Of a stretch of 64,000 bases of DNA, positions 8,236 to 17,136 are shown piece after piece. The DNA comes from Pseudonocardia sp. SCN 73-27 (GTDB taxonomy: Bacteria; Actinomycetota; Actinomycetes; Mycobacteriales; Pseudonocardiaceae): contig MEGH01000001.1 in assembly GCA_001725415.1 (NCBI GenBank), positions 62,001 through 126,000 on the forward strand, read 5' to 3'. How positions within the stretch are numbered: the first letter of the stretch is position 1; each line of letters begins with the position of its first letter. The notes beneath the pieces are model-generated. The model did not search any database and was not told the DNA's origin. It worked only from the letters and a program-made list of their open reading frames with translations. Made by a program: the position numbers and the translations under genes.

Positions 8236-9284
8236 CCGCCGTGCTGCAGGTCCGCGGACTCTCCGCCGGCTACGGATCGCCTGTCCTGCACGACGTCGAC
8301 CTCGACGTCCACGGCGGCGAGTTCGTCAGCGTCCTGGGCGTGAGCGGCAGCGGGAAGACGACGCTGCTGCGGACCGTCGCCGGCCTGCATCGCGCCGTGG
8401 CCGGGTCCGTCGCGCTGCACGGTCGCGACCTCACCCGGGTTGCGCCGCAGCACCGCGGCATCGGGCTCGTCCCGCAGGAGGGGGCGCTGTTCGGGCACCT
8501 CACGGTGGCGCGCAACGTCGGCTACGGGCTGCACCGGTCGGTGCGGTCCGCCCGCGTCCCCGACCTCCTCGCGCGCCTCGGTCTGGACGGCCTCGCCGAC
8601 CGGATGCCCCACGAGCTCTCCGGCGGCCAGCGCCAGCGCGTCGCCCTGGCCCGGGCGCTCGCTCCCGAACCGGCCGTCGTCCTGCTCGACGAACCCTTCG
8701 CCAACCTCGACGCCGGCCTGCGCGCGAGCGTGCGCGCCGACGTCGTCGCCACCCTCCGCGCCGCCGGCACCGCCGCCGTCCTCATCACCCACGACCAGGA
8801 CGAGGCGCTGTCGGTGTCCGATCGCGTCGCCGTCCTGCACGAGGGCCGGATCGTCCAGGACGACATACCCGAACGTCTCTACTCCGCGCCGGCGACGGAA
8901 TGGCTGGCGCGGTTCGTCGGCGCCGCGACGCTGCTGCCGGGGGAGAGCGACGGGACCGTCGCCTGGACGGCGCTCGGCGAGGTCCGCCACGACACCCGGC
9001 TGACGGGCGCCGTCACCGCGGTGGTGCGGCCCGAGCAGGTCACCCTCACCGACGGCGGGGTGTCGGCGCAGGTGAGCGGGGTCGAGTTCCACGGCCACAC
9101 CCGGGTCGTGTGCCTCGTCCTCCCCGACGGCACGGCGACGACGGCCCGCATCCCGGCCTCCGACCCGCCGCCCCGGCCCGGCGACCCGGTGAAGGCGGCC
9201 GTCACCGGCACCGTCCACGTCCTGCCCCCCACAGCCGGTGAGCGACCCCGGTGGGACCACGGCCATCTGTCCGCGCGGACGTAG
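8232..9284 (+). CDS. Ferric-iron ABC transporter ATP-binding protein (FbpC-like)
   Basis: The 350-residue ATPase shows Walker A GVSGSGKTT (about 35-43), the signature motif LSGGQRQRVALARAL, Walker B VVLLDEPFANLD and the switch His in LITHDQDEAL. A C-terminal TOBE-like regulatory domain of about 120 residues follows, as in FbpC/PotA ATPases. The GTG start overlaps the permease stop in GTGA. With the lipoprotein and permease it forms a complete importer. Confidence 0.93.
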   Translation: MTAVLQVRGLSAGYGSPVLHDVDLDVHGGEFVSVLGVSGSGKTTLLRTVAGLHRAVAGSVALHGRDLTRVAPQHRGIGLVPQEGALFGHLTVARNVGYGLHRSVRSARVPDLLARLGLDGLADRMPHELSGGQRQRVALARALAPEPAVVLLDEPFANLDAGLRASVRADVVATLRAAGTAAVLITHDQDEALSVSDRVAVLHEGRIVQDDIPERLYSAPATEWLARFVGAATLLPGESDGTVAWTALGEVRHDTRLTGAVTAVVRPEQVTLTDGGVSAQVSGVEFHGHTRVVCLVLPDGTATTARIPASDPPPRPGDPVKAAVTGTVHVLPPTAGERPRWDHGHLSART

Positions 9285-9294
9285 CAGCCACGGA

Positions 9295-9300
9295 TAGGGT
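9295..9300 (+). promoter_or_regulatory. Extended -10-like hexamer for leaderless NYN gene
   Basis: TAGGGT lies seven bases before the ATG at 9308, the spacing expected for a leaderless transcript in actinobacteria. Confidence 0.45.
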
Positions 9301-9307
9301 CGGCGCC

Positions 9308-9931
9308 ATGAGTGAGTCCGGCGGGTCGCCGCCACCTCGGGTGCTGCTGGTCTGGGACGCGCCGAACATGGACATGAGCCTCGGCTCGCTGCTCGGCGCG
9401 CGTCCGACCTCCACCTTCCGGCCACGGTTCGACGCGGTCGGTCGGTGGCTGCTCGACCTCGCCGGCCCGGAGGCGACCGCCGAGGCCACCGTCTTCACCA
9501 ACGTCGTCCCGGGCAGCACCGAGGTCGTGCGGCCGTGGGTCGAGGCGCTGCGCAACGTCGGTTTCGCGGTCTTCGCCAAGCCGAAGACCAGCGAGGACTC
9601 CGATGTCGACGAGGACATGCTGCGCCACATCGCCATGCGCGCCGACGAGGGCGTGCTGCAGCACGTCGTCGTCGCGTCGGGCGACGGCCGCGCGTTCCGC
9701 GAGCCGCTCGAGGAGCTCGTCGCCAAGGGCGCCGGCGTCACCGTCATCGGCTTCCGCGAGTACGCGACGTTCGCGCTGCAGTCCGAGGTCATCGAGTTCG
9801 TCGACCTCGAGGACATCGACGGCGTGTTCCGCGAGCCGTTGCCGCGCATGACCCTCGACACGCTGCCCGACGGTGGCGCCTGGCTGCCCCCGTTCCGGTC
9901 GCTGCGGTCGCTGCTCGATCCCCGACGGTGA
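9308..9931 (+). CDS. NYN-domain protein (LabA/PIN-like putative ribonuclease)
   Basis: The 207-residue protein shows an NYN (LabA/DUF88-like) fold: an N-terminal strand with acidic residue and Asn (LLVWDAPNMDM, about residues 14-24), a central KPKTSEDSDVDEDM segment and the strand VVVASGDGRAF with a second acidic site. NYN proteins are related to PIN nucleases and usually act on RNA, but the target here is unknown. The downstream amidohydrolase starts inside its last codon (overlap at 9928-9931), so the two are co-translated. A -10-like hexamer directly before the ATG suggests a leaderless message. Confidence 0.8.
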   Translation: MSESGGSPPPRVLLVWDAPNMDMSLGSLLGARPTSTFRPRFDAVGRWLLDLAGPEATAEATVFTNVVPGSTEVVRPWVEALRNVGFAVFAKPKTSEDSDVDEDMLRHIAMRADEGVLQHVVVASGDGRAFREPLEELVAKGAGVTVIGFREYATFALQSEVIEFVDLEDIDGVFREPLPRMTLDTLPDGGAWLPPFRSLRSLLDPRR

Positions 9932-11247
9932 CGGTCCGCCTCACCTCGCCCGTCGCACTGACCTGCGACGCGGCGTGCACTGTGGTGCGCGACGCCGTCG
10001 TCGACGTGGCGGCGGACGGGCGCATCACCTGGGTCGGTCCGCGGGCACAGGCCCCCGCATCGGACGCGCCGGTGCGGGCGTTGCCGGGGTTGCTGATGCC
10101 AGGGCTCGTCAACACCCATTGCCACACCCCGATGACGGTGCTGCGCGGCATGGGTGGCGACCTGCCGTTGATGGAGTGGCTCGTCGGCGTCATGTGGCCG
10201 GCGGAGGCGCTGCTCGACGGTGACGACGTCCGCGCCGGGATGGTCGCCGGCGGGATCGAGCTGCTGCGCACCGGCTGCACCACCAGCACGGAGATGTACT
10301 TCTTCACCGACGCCGTCGTCGACGCGGTGCTGGCCGTCGGGGCGCGGGCCGTCGTGACGCCGGGGATCATCTCGGCGCCGGGCTGGGACCGGCTCGGGAC
10401 GTGGGAGCAGATGCGCGACGAGGTGTCCACGCGCATCGACGCCCACGGGCTGCGGTCGGGACCGGGTGAGCGGATCGAGCTGGGCTACGGCCCGCACGCC
10501 GCCTACACGTTGCCCGCCGCGGCGCTGTCGTCGATCGCGGACCATGCGGCGCAACGGGATGCGCTGGTGCACATCCACGTCGCCGAGTCGACGCAGGAGG
10601 ACGCGCACGTCCGCGAGGAGTTCGGGTCGGTGCCGGCGCTGCTGGAGTCCTCGGGGCTGCTCGCGGGCCGGTTGCTGGCCGCGCACTCCGTCCAGCTCTC
10701 CGACGACGACGTCGCCCTGCTCGGCCGCCGCGGCGCCGGTGTCGCGCACTGCCCGGGGTCCAACGGGAAGCTCGCGGCGGGGATCGCGCGGGTCCCGGCG
10801 TTGCGGGCGGCCGGTGCGCGCGTGGGCCTGGGTACCGACGGGCCCGCCTCCGGCGACGACCTCGACCTCTGGCACCAGGCGCGGCTCGCGGGGCTGCTGG
10901 CCCGGCTCGGCACGGGTGACGCCGCGGCGTTGACGGCCGCCGACCTGTTGCTGCTCGCGACGCGCGACGGTGCGGCGGCATTGGGCCGCACGGACATCGG
11001 GGCGTTGGCGGCCGGCGCGTGGGCCGATCTGGTGCACGTCGACCTGCAGGACGCGGCGTTCGTCGATCCCGACGACGACGCGCAGCTGCTGTCCAACCTC
11101 GTGTGGGCCGGGGGCGCCCGGGCGGTGCGTGACGTGTGGGTGGCCGGTGAGCAGGTCCTCGACGCCGGCGAGCCGACGCGGGTCGACGCCGCCTCCGCCC
11201 TGGCGGACGCGCGGGCGGTGGCCCGCCGGCTGCGCGCCGCGGTGTGA
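9928..11247 (+). CDS. Amidohydrolase, S-adenosylhomocysteine/methylthioadenosine deaminase-like
   Basis: The 439-residue protein is a metal-dependent TIM-barrel amidohydrolase of the TrzN/MtaD/ATZ group. Metal ligands are seen in NTHCHTPM (HxH), in HIHVAESTQED, and in the late Asp of GLGTDGPASGDD. MtaD members deaminate methylthioadenosine or S-adenosylhomocysteine; chlorohydrolases and guanine deaminase are alternatives, and sequence reading alone cannot choose. The GTG start overlaps the NYN gene stop by four bases. A strong hairpin follows at 11,287-11,325. Confidence 0.85.
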   Translation: MTVRLTSPVALTCDAACTVVRDAVVDVAADGRITWVGPRAQAPASDAPVRALPGLLMPGLVNTHCHTPMTVLRGMGGDLPLMEWLVGVMWPAEALLDGDDVRAGMVAGGIELLRTGCTTSTEMYFFTDAVVDAVLAVGARAVVTPGIISAPGWDRLGTWEQMRDEVSTRIDAHGLRSGPGERIELGYGPHAAYTLPAAALSSIADHAAQRDALVHIHVAESTQEDAHVREEFGSVPALLESSGLLAGRLLAAHSVQLSDDDVALLGRRGAGVAHCPGSNGKLAAGIARVPALRAAGARVGLGTDGPASGDDLDLWHQARLAGLLARLGTGDAAALTAADLLLLATRDGAAALGRTDIGALAAGAWADLVHVDLQDAAFVDPDDDAQLLSNLVWAGGARAVRDVWVAGEQVLDAGEPTRVDAASALADARAVARRLRAAV

Positions 11248-11286
11248 CCGTCCCGATGCAGGACTCCGGAACGCGCGAAGGCCGGG

Positions 11287-11325
11287 GCCCGTGACGACCG
11301 GGTCTCCCCTCCGGTCGTCACGGGC
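11287..11325 (+). terminator. Perfect 15-bp hairpin after the amidohydrolase
   Basis: GCCCGTGACGACCGG (11287-11301) and its exact complement (11311-11325) enclose a nine-base loop. There is no T-run, which is common for actinobacterial terminators. It could also serve the converging gene at 11,427-11,873. Confidence 0.7.
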
Positions 11326-11426
11326 GCCCGGCCCGCGTCGTGCAGGTGACCCGCTCCCCAGCAGATCACCGATCCCCTCCGGCGACCGATCGGCCCTACC
11401 CGATCAGCCTTCCCGGAGAGGCACAC

Positions 11427-11873
11427 TCACCAGCCCAGCGCGACCCCCGCGCGCATGGCCGCCTCGTAGCGGCTGTGCCGGCCGCCGTCGTGGCGGCGAC
11501 GCTCGGCACGACGCTCCTGGCGTCGCTCGCCGAGCTCGTCGGGCAGCGCGTGGGCGCTGTGCCGGCCCGCGCTCGGGGCCGGCGGGGCCGCATAGGCCTG
11601 CGCCGGGATCGGCGCGGTCAGCGGGTCACGGCGGAACTCGCTCAGCGAGTCGACCTCGCGGGTGCGGCGGGTCCGGCGGCCCGGACGCTCGGCGGCGGGC
11701 TCGTGCTGGCGGCTGCGCCATCCACCCGCGGTGAGCGAGTGGAAGATCGGCGTCTCCGCCGCGATCTCGGTCCGGCTGGCATGACGACCCGGGAACGGAC
11801 CGCTGTCCTCGACCCCGAGCATCACCCGGCGCCGAGCGACAACCGCTCCGACGCCTCTTCCCTGATCCGTCAC
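11427..11873 (-). CDS. Hypothetical arginine-rich actinobacterial protein
   Basis: This 148-residue frame starts at a GTG with GGAGG five bases upstream and ends in RYEAAMRAGVALGW. It has no membrane helix or signal peptide, is rich in Arg and Pro, and looks largely disordered. I do not recognise a family. Evidence that it is real is the good ribosome binding site, G/C-rich third positions, and convergent placement against the hairpin after the amidohydrolase. It may be a nucleic-acid-binding or scaffold protein, but that is only composition-based inference. Confidence 0.5.
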   Translation of the reverse strand: MTDQGRGVGAVVARRRVMLGVEDSGPFPGRHASRTEIAAETPIFHSLTAGGWRSRQHEPAAERPGRRTRRTREVDSLSEFRRDPLTAPIPAQAYAAPPAPSAGRHSAHALPDELGERRQERRAERRRHDGGRHSRYEAAMRAGVALGW

Positions 11874-12707
11874 GCCCACCTCCGATGTCCACTTCCCCTG
11901 CGATGTGCACCACGTGGCCCGTCCGTCCGACCAGACGCGGGCGGTAGGGCCGTTCGGCGCACTCTGACACCCACAACGGGGACACACGCCCGTGGAAACG
12001 GGCCCGGAGCCGTCGTTACAGGCTTTCGGACCGATTTCCCTCGTTAGGGTGGCGTAGCCAAGATGATCACACTCTGTCGAGTAACGGACTGCTGCCGACG
12101 GCGATCAGTTCGGTACCGCACGTCAGTCGTCGGTTCTGCGAACGTTGTTCGCGGCGGCCGGTGACACAGAAACAGCCGCCTCCCGGCCGGGCCGCGGCCC
12201 GCTCCCGTCACGCCCCGGCGTGCCCCCTGGACGAGCCGCGGACCTGCGGTGCAAGCCGACCTCGCCACCCGACCGGCTCCGCCCGGCCCTGACAGCCGGA
12301 ACACAGGAACTGCGCACGTCAGACGCGACATCGCTCCCGCCTCTCGGCCCGCCGACCGGCGTGTCGCACCCCCGTCCCGGCCGCCGTCGGGCCTACGGTT
12401 CGTCGTGCCGGGGCGCTCGGAGCGGCTCCCGAGGCCCGGTTTGCAGAATGTCTGATTTCACGAACAGTGACTGGCGAATCCACTAATGGACCATCGCCCT
12501 CCCGAACAGACGTCAACTACACGGGTGTAATTCGCCTCTGAGTCCCCGACAGGTGGACCTCACTGCTCCGGAGCGGCGAGCAGGCGTCCCGACCGGCGCA
12601 GTGCCGTATCGGTCTTCCTCAGCCCGTCCGTGCCCCCACGGTTCCGATGGCGTCGTGCCACGGCTCTCGACCCGTCACCGCGTCCGGCCCGGCGATACGG
12701 TCGCGCC
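11874..12707. other. Gene-free interval
   Basis: About 830 bases with no convincing coding frame on either strand: the open frames lack ribosome sites and have mixed codon usage. A small perfect hairpin GCCCGTGGAAACGGGC (GGAA loop) lies at 11988-12003. Stretches at 12050-12120 and 12440-12540 are less GC-rich and could hold promoters. No known RNA family was recognised. Confidence 0.5.
12696..12701 (+). promoter_or_regulatory. -10-like hexamer for leaderless AI-2E family gene
   Basis: TACGGT lies six bases before the ATG at 12708. Confidence 0.4.
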
Positions 12708-14093
12708 ATGAGTGACGACGAGGCGCGAACCGGACCCGACGGTCGCGCACACCCGCAGCCGGAGACCGGCGAGCGGGACACCGGTGGCGGCTCCCCGGAC
12801 GACGCCGCCTCCGGGAGCCTCTCCCGGACGACCTCCGAGAACATCACCAACGGTGAGCCCCCCGAGACGCTGCCCGTCGACGCCGACCGCGCCGAGCCCG
12901 CGCCGAACCGCGAGACCGGCCCGCGGGGTACCGATCTCATCCCCACGCCCCTGCGCGTGACGTCCGAGGTGTGCGCCCGCGTGCTGATCATCGCCGCGGC
13001 GTTCGGCCTGCTCGTCTTCCTCATCATCGAGCTGCGGATCGTCGTCGTCCCCGTGGCCATCGCGATACTGCTCGCGGCCCTGCTCGCCCCGGTGGTGCAC
13101 TGGCTCGTCGCACGCAAGGTCCCACGCGGCCCGGCGACCCTTCTCGTCCTCATCGGCGGCGTCGCGCTGCTCGGCGGGCTGCTGTCGTTCGTCGTCAACA
13201 CGTTCATCGCGGGCTTCGCCGACCTGCAGAAGCAACTGAGCGCGAGCTTCCAGTCCATCCAGCAGCTGCTCGCCGGCCCACCGCTGCGCATCCCGACCTC
13301 GCAGTTCGACAACCTGCCCGGACAGATCGAGCAGGCCATCCGCAACAACGTCGACACCCTGACGTCCGGGGCGCTGACCACCGCGCTGACCGTCACCGAG
13401 ATCGCCGCGGGTCTCGCGCTCGCCCTGTTCTCCCTGATCTTCTTCCTCTACGACGGGCCCCGGATCTGGCGCTTCCTGCTCAAGGCCGCGCCGCGGGCCC
13501 GGCGCGAGCGTGTCGACGTCGCCGGGCGCCGGGCGTTCGCGTCGCTCGTCGGCTACACCCGCGCCACCGTGCTGGTGGCGGTCGTCGACGCCGTCGGCAT
13601 CGGCATCGGCCTGTGGGCCGTCGGCGTCCCGCTGGTCATCCCGCTGGCGGCGCTGGTCTTCCTGGGTGCCTTCATCCCGACGGTCGGCGCGGTCGTCACC
13701 GGCGTGATCGCCGTGCTGATCGCGCTGGTGGCCAACGGCGTCATCCCGGCGCTGATCGTGCTCGGCGTCGTCATCGCGGTGCAGCAACTGGAGGGTCACG
13801 TGCTGCAGCCACTGCTGCTGGGCCGTGCGGTGTCGCTGCACCCGCTCGCGGTCGTGCTGGCGGTGGCGGCGGGTGTCGTCATCTCCGGGATCGCGGGCGC
13901 GCTGCTCGCGGTTCCGCTGCTGGCGGTGATCACGGCGGCGGTGCGCTCGCTGCGGGCCCCGGTGGAGCCGTCCCCGCTGCTGGTCAACGCGGTGAACCCG
14001 CGGCACGGGCATCCGATCGCGTCGTCCGCGGACACGTCGGACCGGCCGTCGTTCGGTTCTCGGCTGCTGTCGAAGTTCAAGCCGCCTCAGTGA
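12708..14093 (+). CDS. AI-2E family transporter (UPF0118/TqsA-like membrane protein)
   Basis: The 461-residue protein has a charged, Pro/Glu-rich cytoplasmic N-terminus of about 85 residues, then about eight membrane helices in the AI-2E exporter arrangement. Family features include the first helices LVFLIIELRIVVVPVAIAILLAALLAPVV, the central soluble-like region with FDNLPGQIEQAI, and the late motif QQLEGHVLQPLLLGRAVSLHPL. Family members export signalling molecules or act as Na+/H+ antiporters; substrate here is unknown. The ATG is preceded by a TACGGT hexamer at leaderless spacing. It is monocistronic. Confidence 0.88.
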   Translation: MSDDEARTGPDGRAHPQPETGERDTGGGSPDDAASGSLSRTTSENITNGEPPETLPVDADRAEPAPNRETGPRGTDLIPTPLRVTSEVCARVLIIAAAFGLLVFLIIELRIVVVPVAIAILLAALLAPVVHWLVARKVPRGPATLLVLIGGVALLGGLLSFVVNTFIAGFADLQKQLSASFQSIQQLLAGPPLRIPTSQFDNLPGQIEQAIRNNVDTLTSGALTTALTVTEIAAGLALALFSLIFFLYDGPRIWRFLLKAAPRARRERVDVAGRRAFASLVGYTRATVLVAVVDAVGIGIGLWAVGVPLVIPLAALVFLGAFIPTVGAVVTGVIAVLIALVANGVIPALIVLGVVIAVQQLEGHVLQPLLLGRAVSLHPLAVVLAVAAGVVISGIAGALLAVPLLAVITAAVRSLRAPVEPSPLLVNAVNPRHGHPIASSADTSDRPSFGSRLLSKFKPPQ

Positions 14094-14097
14094 TTCA

Positions 14098-14133
14098 TAC
14101 GTCCGTATATGACATACGTGTAAGACGGACGTA
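14098..14133. promoter_or_regulatory. Inverted repeat before the beta-ketoadipate genes
   Basis: TACGTCCGT (14098-14106) and ACGGACGTA (14125-14133) are exact complements separated by 18 AT-richer bases that include TATATGACATACGTG. It lies between the AI-2E gene stop and the CoA-transferase start, so it could be a terminator for the former or an operator for the latter. The spacing and lack of a T-run make an operator somewhat more likely. Confidence 0.4.
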
Positions 14134-14185
14134 GGTGTCGTGGCCCCGGCGATCGCGCTCGATTGCCGCGTGCCGTGCACGCCGT

Positions 14186-14191
14186 TAGCGT
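14186..14191 (+). promoter_or_regulatory. -10-like hexamer for leaderless CoA-transferase operon
   Basis: TAGCGT lies seven bases before the GTG at 14199. Confidence 0.4.
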
Positions 14192-14198
14192 TCGGACC

Positions 14199-15002
14199 GT
14201 GCCGAAGATCGTGGATCTGACGACGGCCGTGGGCGAGCTCGTCCACGACGGCGCCACCGTCGCACTCGAAGGCGTCGACCAGCTCGTCCCCTACGCCGCC
14301 GCGCACGAGATCGTCCGCCTCCGCCGCCGGCGCCTCACACTCGTCCGCACCGCCTCCGACCAGCTCACCGACCAGCTCGTCGGCGCCGGATGCGTCGACA
14401 CCCTCGTCTTCTCCCACATCGCCGGGCCCGACGGCCGCCCACCCGCCCGATTCCTCGACGCCCTCGGCCACGACTGGCCCGCGGCCCTGCGCATCGAGGA
14501 GCACACCCACCCCGCCATGGCCGCCCGCTACGCCGCCGGTGCCGCCCGCGTCCCCTTCGCCGTCCTGCGCGACACCGGGACCGACCTCCCGCAGCACACC
14601 CCGACCGTCGCGACCGTCCGCTGCCCGTTCACCGGCTCGGCGGTCACCGCCGTCGCCGCGCTGGTCCCCGACGTCACCGTCGTCCACGCCCAACGCGCCG
14701 ACCGCCGCGGCAACGTCGAGCTCCGCGGGCCCGTCGGACTGCAGAGCGACGCCGTCCACGCCGCCCGGGCCTCGATCGTCACCGTCGAGGAGATCGTCGA
14801 CGACCTCGAACCCGCACCCGGCGCCGTGGTCGTCCCGGGGTCCGTGGTCACGGCCGTCGTCGCCGCCCCCGGCGGCGCCGCACCCTCACGCGTACACGGC
14901 TTCTACGAACGCGACGACGCCGCGCTGCAGGAATGGGCCGACGTCAGCGCCGACCGCGACCGCCTCGGCACATGGCTCGACGCGCTCGGGGGCACGTCGT
15001 GA
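14199..15002 (+). CDS. pcaI: CoA-transferase subunit A, 3-oxoadipate type
   Basis: The 267-residue protein starts KIVDLTTAVGELVHDGATVALEGVDQLVPYAAAHEIVR, matching the alpha subunit of class I CoA-transferases of the 3-oxoadipate/glutaconate group. Such enzymes move CoA from succinyl-CoA to 3-oxoadipate in aromatic degradation. The beta subunit follows with a GTGA overlap and an enol-lactonase after that, which is why 3-oxoadipate is favoured as substrate. The GTG at 14199 is chosen from the -10-like hexamer seven bases before it and from the family N-terminus. Confidence 0.82.
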   Translation: MPKIVDLTTAVGELVHDGATVALEGVDQLVPYAAAHEIVRLRRRRLTLVRTASDQLTDQLVGAGCVDTLVFSHIAGPDGRPPARFLDALGHDWPAALRIEEHTHPAMAARYAAGAARVPFAVLRDTGTDLPQHTPTVATVRCPFTGSAVTAVAALVPDVTVVHAQRADRRGNVELRGPVGLQSDAVHAARASIVTVEEIVDDLEPAPGAVVVPGSVVTAVVAAPGGAAPSRVHGFYERDDAALQEWADVSADRDRLGTWLDALGGTS

Positions 15003-15769
15003 GCGTGCCGACCGCCGAGGAGATCATGACGCTCGTCGCCGCCCGGGCCGTGCGCGACCGGCAGGTCTGCCTGGTCGGCGACGGCCTCCCCGCCGCAGCA
15101 GCCCACCTCGCGCGCCGGCTGCACGCCCCGACCGCCGTCGTCGTCCACGAGTCCGGTGCCGTCGACGTCCGCCTCCGCGACGACGACCCGCTCACCGACT
15201 CCACCGTCGCCGACCGGGCACTCACCCACCTCGCGCTCGGCGTCCTGTACGAGCAGTGGCTGCAGGCGGGCCGCGTCGACCTGGGCTTCCTCGGCGGAGC
15301 CCCCGGTGCGCAGCTCGACCGCTACGCCAACATCGGCTCCACCGTCGTCGGCGAGTACGACGAACCCACCGAACGGCTCCCCGGCGCCGGCGCCGCCGCC
15401 GAGATCGCCGCCTGGTCCGGGGAGACCGTGATCGTCGTGCGGCACCGGCTGCGCGGCTTCGTCGAGCAGGTCGACTTCGTGACCGCCGTCGGCCACGGCA
15501 CCGGCCCCCTCGACCGCGGACTCCTCGGCCTGCGCGGCCGCGGGCCCGCCCGCGTCATCACCGACCTCGGCGTCCTCGAACCCGACCCGCAGACCGCCGA
15601 GCTCGTCCTCACCGCCGTGCACCCGGGCGTCGACGTCGAGCAGGTCCGCGCCGAGACGGGCTGGGACCTGCAGGTCGCACCCGAGGTCGTCACCACGCCC
15701 GAACCCACCGACACCGAGCTCGCGGCGCTGCGCACCCTGCACCCCGCCGGCACCGAGGAGTCGTCATGA
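14999..15769 (+). CDS. pcaJ: CoA-transferase subunit B, 3-oxoadipate type
   Basis: The 256-residue protein aligns with beta subunits of the same CoA-transferase group. Recognisable segments are FLGGAPGAQLDRYANIGSTV and the glycine-rich GAGAAAEIAAWSGETVIVV. The canonical Ser-Glu-Asn-Gly signature with the catalytic Glu (as in acetate and succinyl-CoA:3-ketoacid transferases) is not obvious; the VVHESGAV segment near residue 48 is the likely equivalent position, as in glutaconate-type subunits. Start and stop overlap both neighbours, so the three genes form one translational unit. Confidence 0.8.
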   Translation: MSVPTAEEIMTLVAARAVRDRQVCLVGDGLPAAAAHLARRLHAPTAVVVHESGAVDVRLRDDDPLTDSTVADRALTHLALGVLYEQWLQAGRVDLGFLGGAPGAQLDRYANIGSTVVGEYDEPTERLPGAGAAAEIAAWSGETVIVVRHRLRGFVEQVDFVTAVGHGTGPLDRGLLGLRGRGPARVITDLGVLEPDPQTAELVLTAVHPGVDVEQVRAETGWDLQVAPEVVTTPEPTDTELAALRTLHPAGTEESS

Positions 15770-16545
15770 CCGTCACCCTGCACCACGTCGTCGACGGGCC
15801 CACCGAGATCGACGAGGCCGATGCGGCCGTCCTCGTCCTGGTCGGGTCGCTCGGCAGCACGCTGGAGATGTGGCGGCCCAACGTCGCGGCGCTGGCCCGC
15901 CGGCACCGGGTGGTCCGGCTCGACAACCGTGGCCACGGCGGTTCCCCCGTCCCCGACGGCGACTACGCGATGCCCGACCTCGCCGGCGACGTCCTCGCAA
16001 CGCTCGACGGCCTCGGCGTCGACCGTTTCCATTTCTGCGGGCTGTCGCTCGGCGGGATGATCGGGCAGTACCTCGCGTCCGAGCATCCCGAGCGCGTCAG
16101 GTCGCTGACGTTGTGCTGCACGTCGGCGTACTTCCCCGACAGCTCGCCGTGGGAGGAGCGGCGCGCGGCCGTCGCCGCGTCCGGGACGGGGTCGATCGCC
16201 GACACCATCGCGGCCCGCTGGTTCACCCCGGACTGGGGCGACGCGCACCCCGACGCCATCGCCGAGGCCGCCGCGATGATCACCGGGACGTCCGACGTCG
16301 GATACGCGGGCTGCTGCGCGGCGCTGGCGAACTGGGACCACCGCGAGCGGCTCGGCGCGATCACGGCGCCGACGCTCGTCGTCGGCGCCGAGCACGACCT
16401 GTCGACGCCCATCGACCCGCACACGCTCACGATCGTCACGGGCATCCCCGGGGCCCGGCTCGAGGTGCTGCCCGCCGCGCACCTGGCGACCATCGAGCGC
16501 GCCGAGGACGCCACCCGGCTGATCCTGGAGCACATCGGCGCGTGA
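15766..16545 (+). CDS. pcaD: 3-oxoadipate enol-lactonase (alpha/beta hydrolase)
   Basis: The 259-residue alpha/beta hydrolase has the oxyanion region VLVGSLGSTLEMW, the nucleophile elbow GLSLGGM (Ser at about 93), a late Asp in VGAEHDLSTPIDP and the catalytic His in PAAHLATIE. These segments closely follow PcaD enzymes, which open the enol-lactone to 3-oxoadipate, the substrate of the preceding CoA-transferase. The ATG overlaps the subunit B stop. pcaH, pcaG, pcaB, pcaC and pcaF are not in the window. Confidence 0.85.
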   Translation: MTVTLHHVVDGPTEIDEADAAVLVLVGSLGSTLEMWRPNVAALARRHRVVRLDNRGHGGSPVPDGDYAMPDLAGDVLATLDGLGVDRFHFCGLSLGGMIGQYLASEHPERVRSLTLCCTSAYFPDSSPWEERRAAVAASGTGSIADTIAARWFTPDWGDAHPDAIAEAAAMITGTSDVGYAGCCAALANWDHRERLGAITAPTLVVGAEHDLSTPIDPHTLTIVTGIPGARLEVLPAAHLATIERAEDATRLILEHIGA

Positions 16546-16731
16546 CTGCGCCGAACGGGGGCCGCGTCGAGCGCGTCGGAGCGGCCGACGAGCGACGTAG
16601 GACACGGTCGAGTCGTAGATAACGATTCGATCACATACCCTGGTGGGGACTGGTGATTCCGGGATCAGCGCCGAGCCGGGATCGACCCGACACCGTCCCG
16701 AACTGCGTCCGCCATCCCCCGGAGTCCACCC

Positions 16732-17067
16732 GTGCTCAACGAACGTGAACGCGGCGTCCTCGCCGACATCGAGAGCAACCTGGTCGGCAGCGACCCCCAG
16801 CTCGCCCGCCTGTTCCAGAAGCTCGCCCACGTCCGCCCCCGCAGCCGGTCGGCCGCGACGATCAACCCGCGATACCGGCGCAGCATGCGCGACGCCGGCA
16901 TCGCACCCTGCCTGCTGCTCGTCGGCGGCCTGCTGCTGATCGTCCTCGGCGGGGTCAGCGCGGCCGTGCCCGTCGTCGGTACCGGCATCGTGATGGCGCT
17001 GCTCGCATTCGTCCTCGCCGCCGTCGGCACCGAGGGCGGCCGACGGGCAGGACCCGCGACGACCTGA
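16732..17067 (+). CDS. DUF3040 family small membrane protein
   Basis: The 111-residue protein begins LNERERGVLADIESNLVGSDPQLARLF, the typical DUF3040 N-terminus, and has two membrane helices at about 60-80 and 83-103. DUF3040 proteins occur throughout actinobacteria and their role is unknown. GTG start at 16732. It converges on dnaB, with a 16-bp perfect hairpin between the two stops. Confidence 0.85.
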   Translation: MLNERERGVLADIESNLVGSDPQLARLFQKLAHVRPRSRSAATINPRYRRSMRDAGIAPCLLLVGGLLLIVLGGVSAAVPVVGTGIVMALLAFVLAAVGTEGGRRAGPATT

Positions 17068-17073
17068 TCCACA

Positions 17074-17114
17074 CGGTCCCGCGCACGGCGTTCGGGGGGC
17101 CGTGCGCGGGACCG
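17074..17114. terminator. Bidirectional hairpin between DUF3040 gene and dnaB
   Basis: CGGTCCCGCGCACGGC (17074-17089) is exactly complementary to 17099-17114, with a nine-base loop. It sits between two convergent stop codons and can serve both transcripts. Confidence 0.75.
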
Positions 17115-17136
17115 CAGGTACTGGCTGTTCCCGGCG

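Noticed and set aside
12044-12486. Small frames in the gene-free interval near 12.2 kb
   Set aside because: They overlap on opposite strands, lack ribosome sites and have unbiased third positions.
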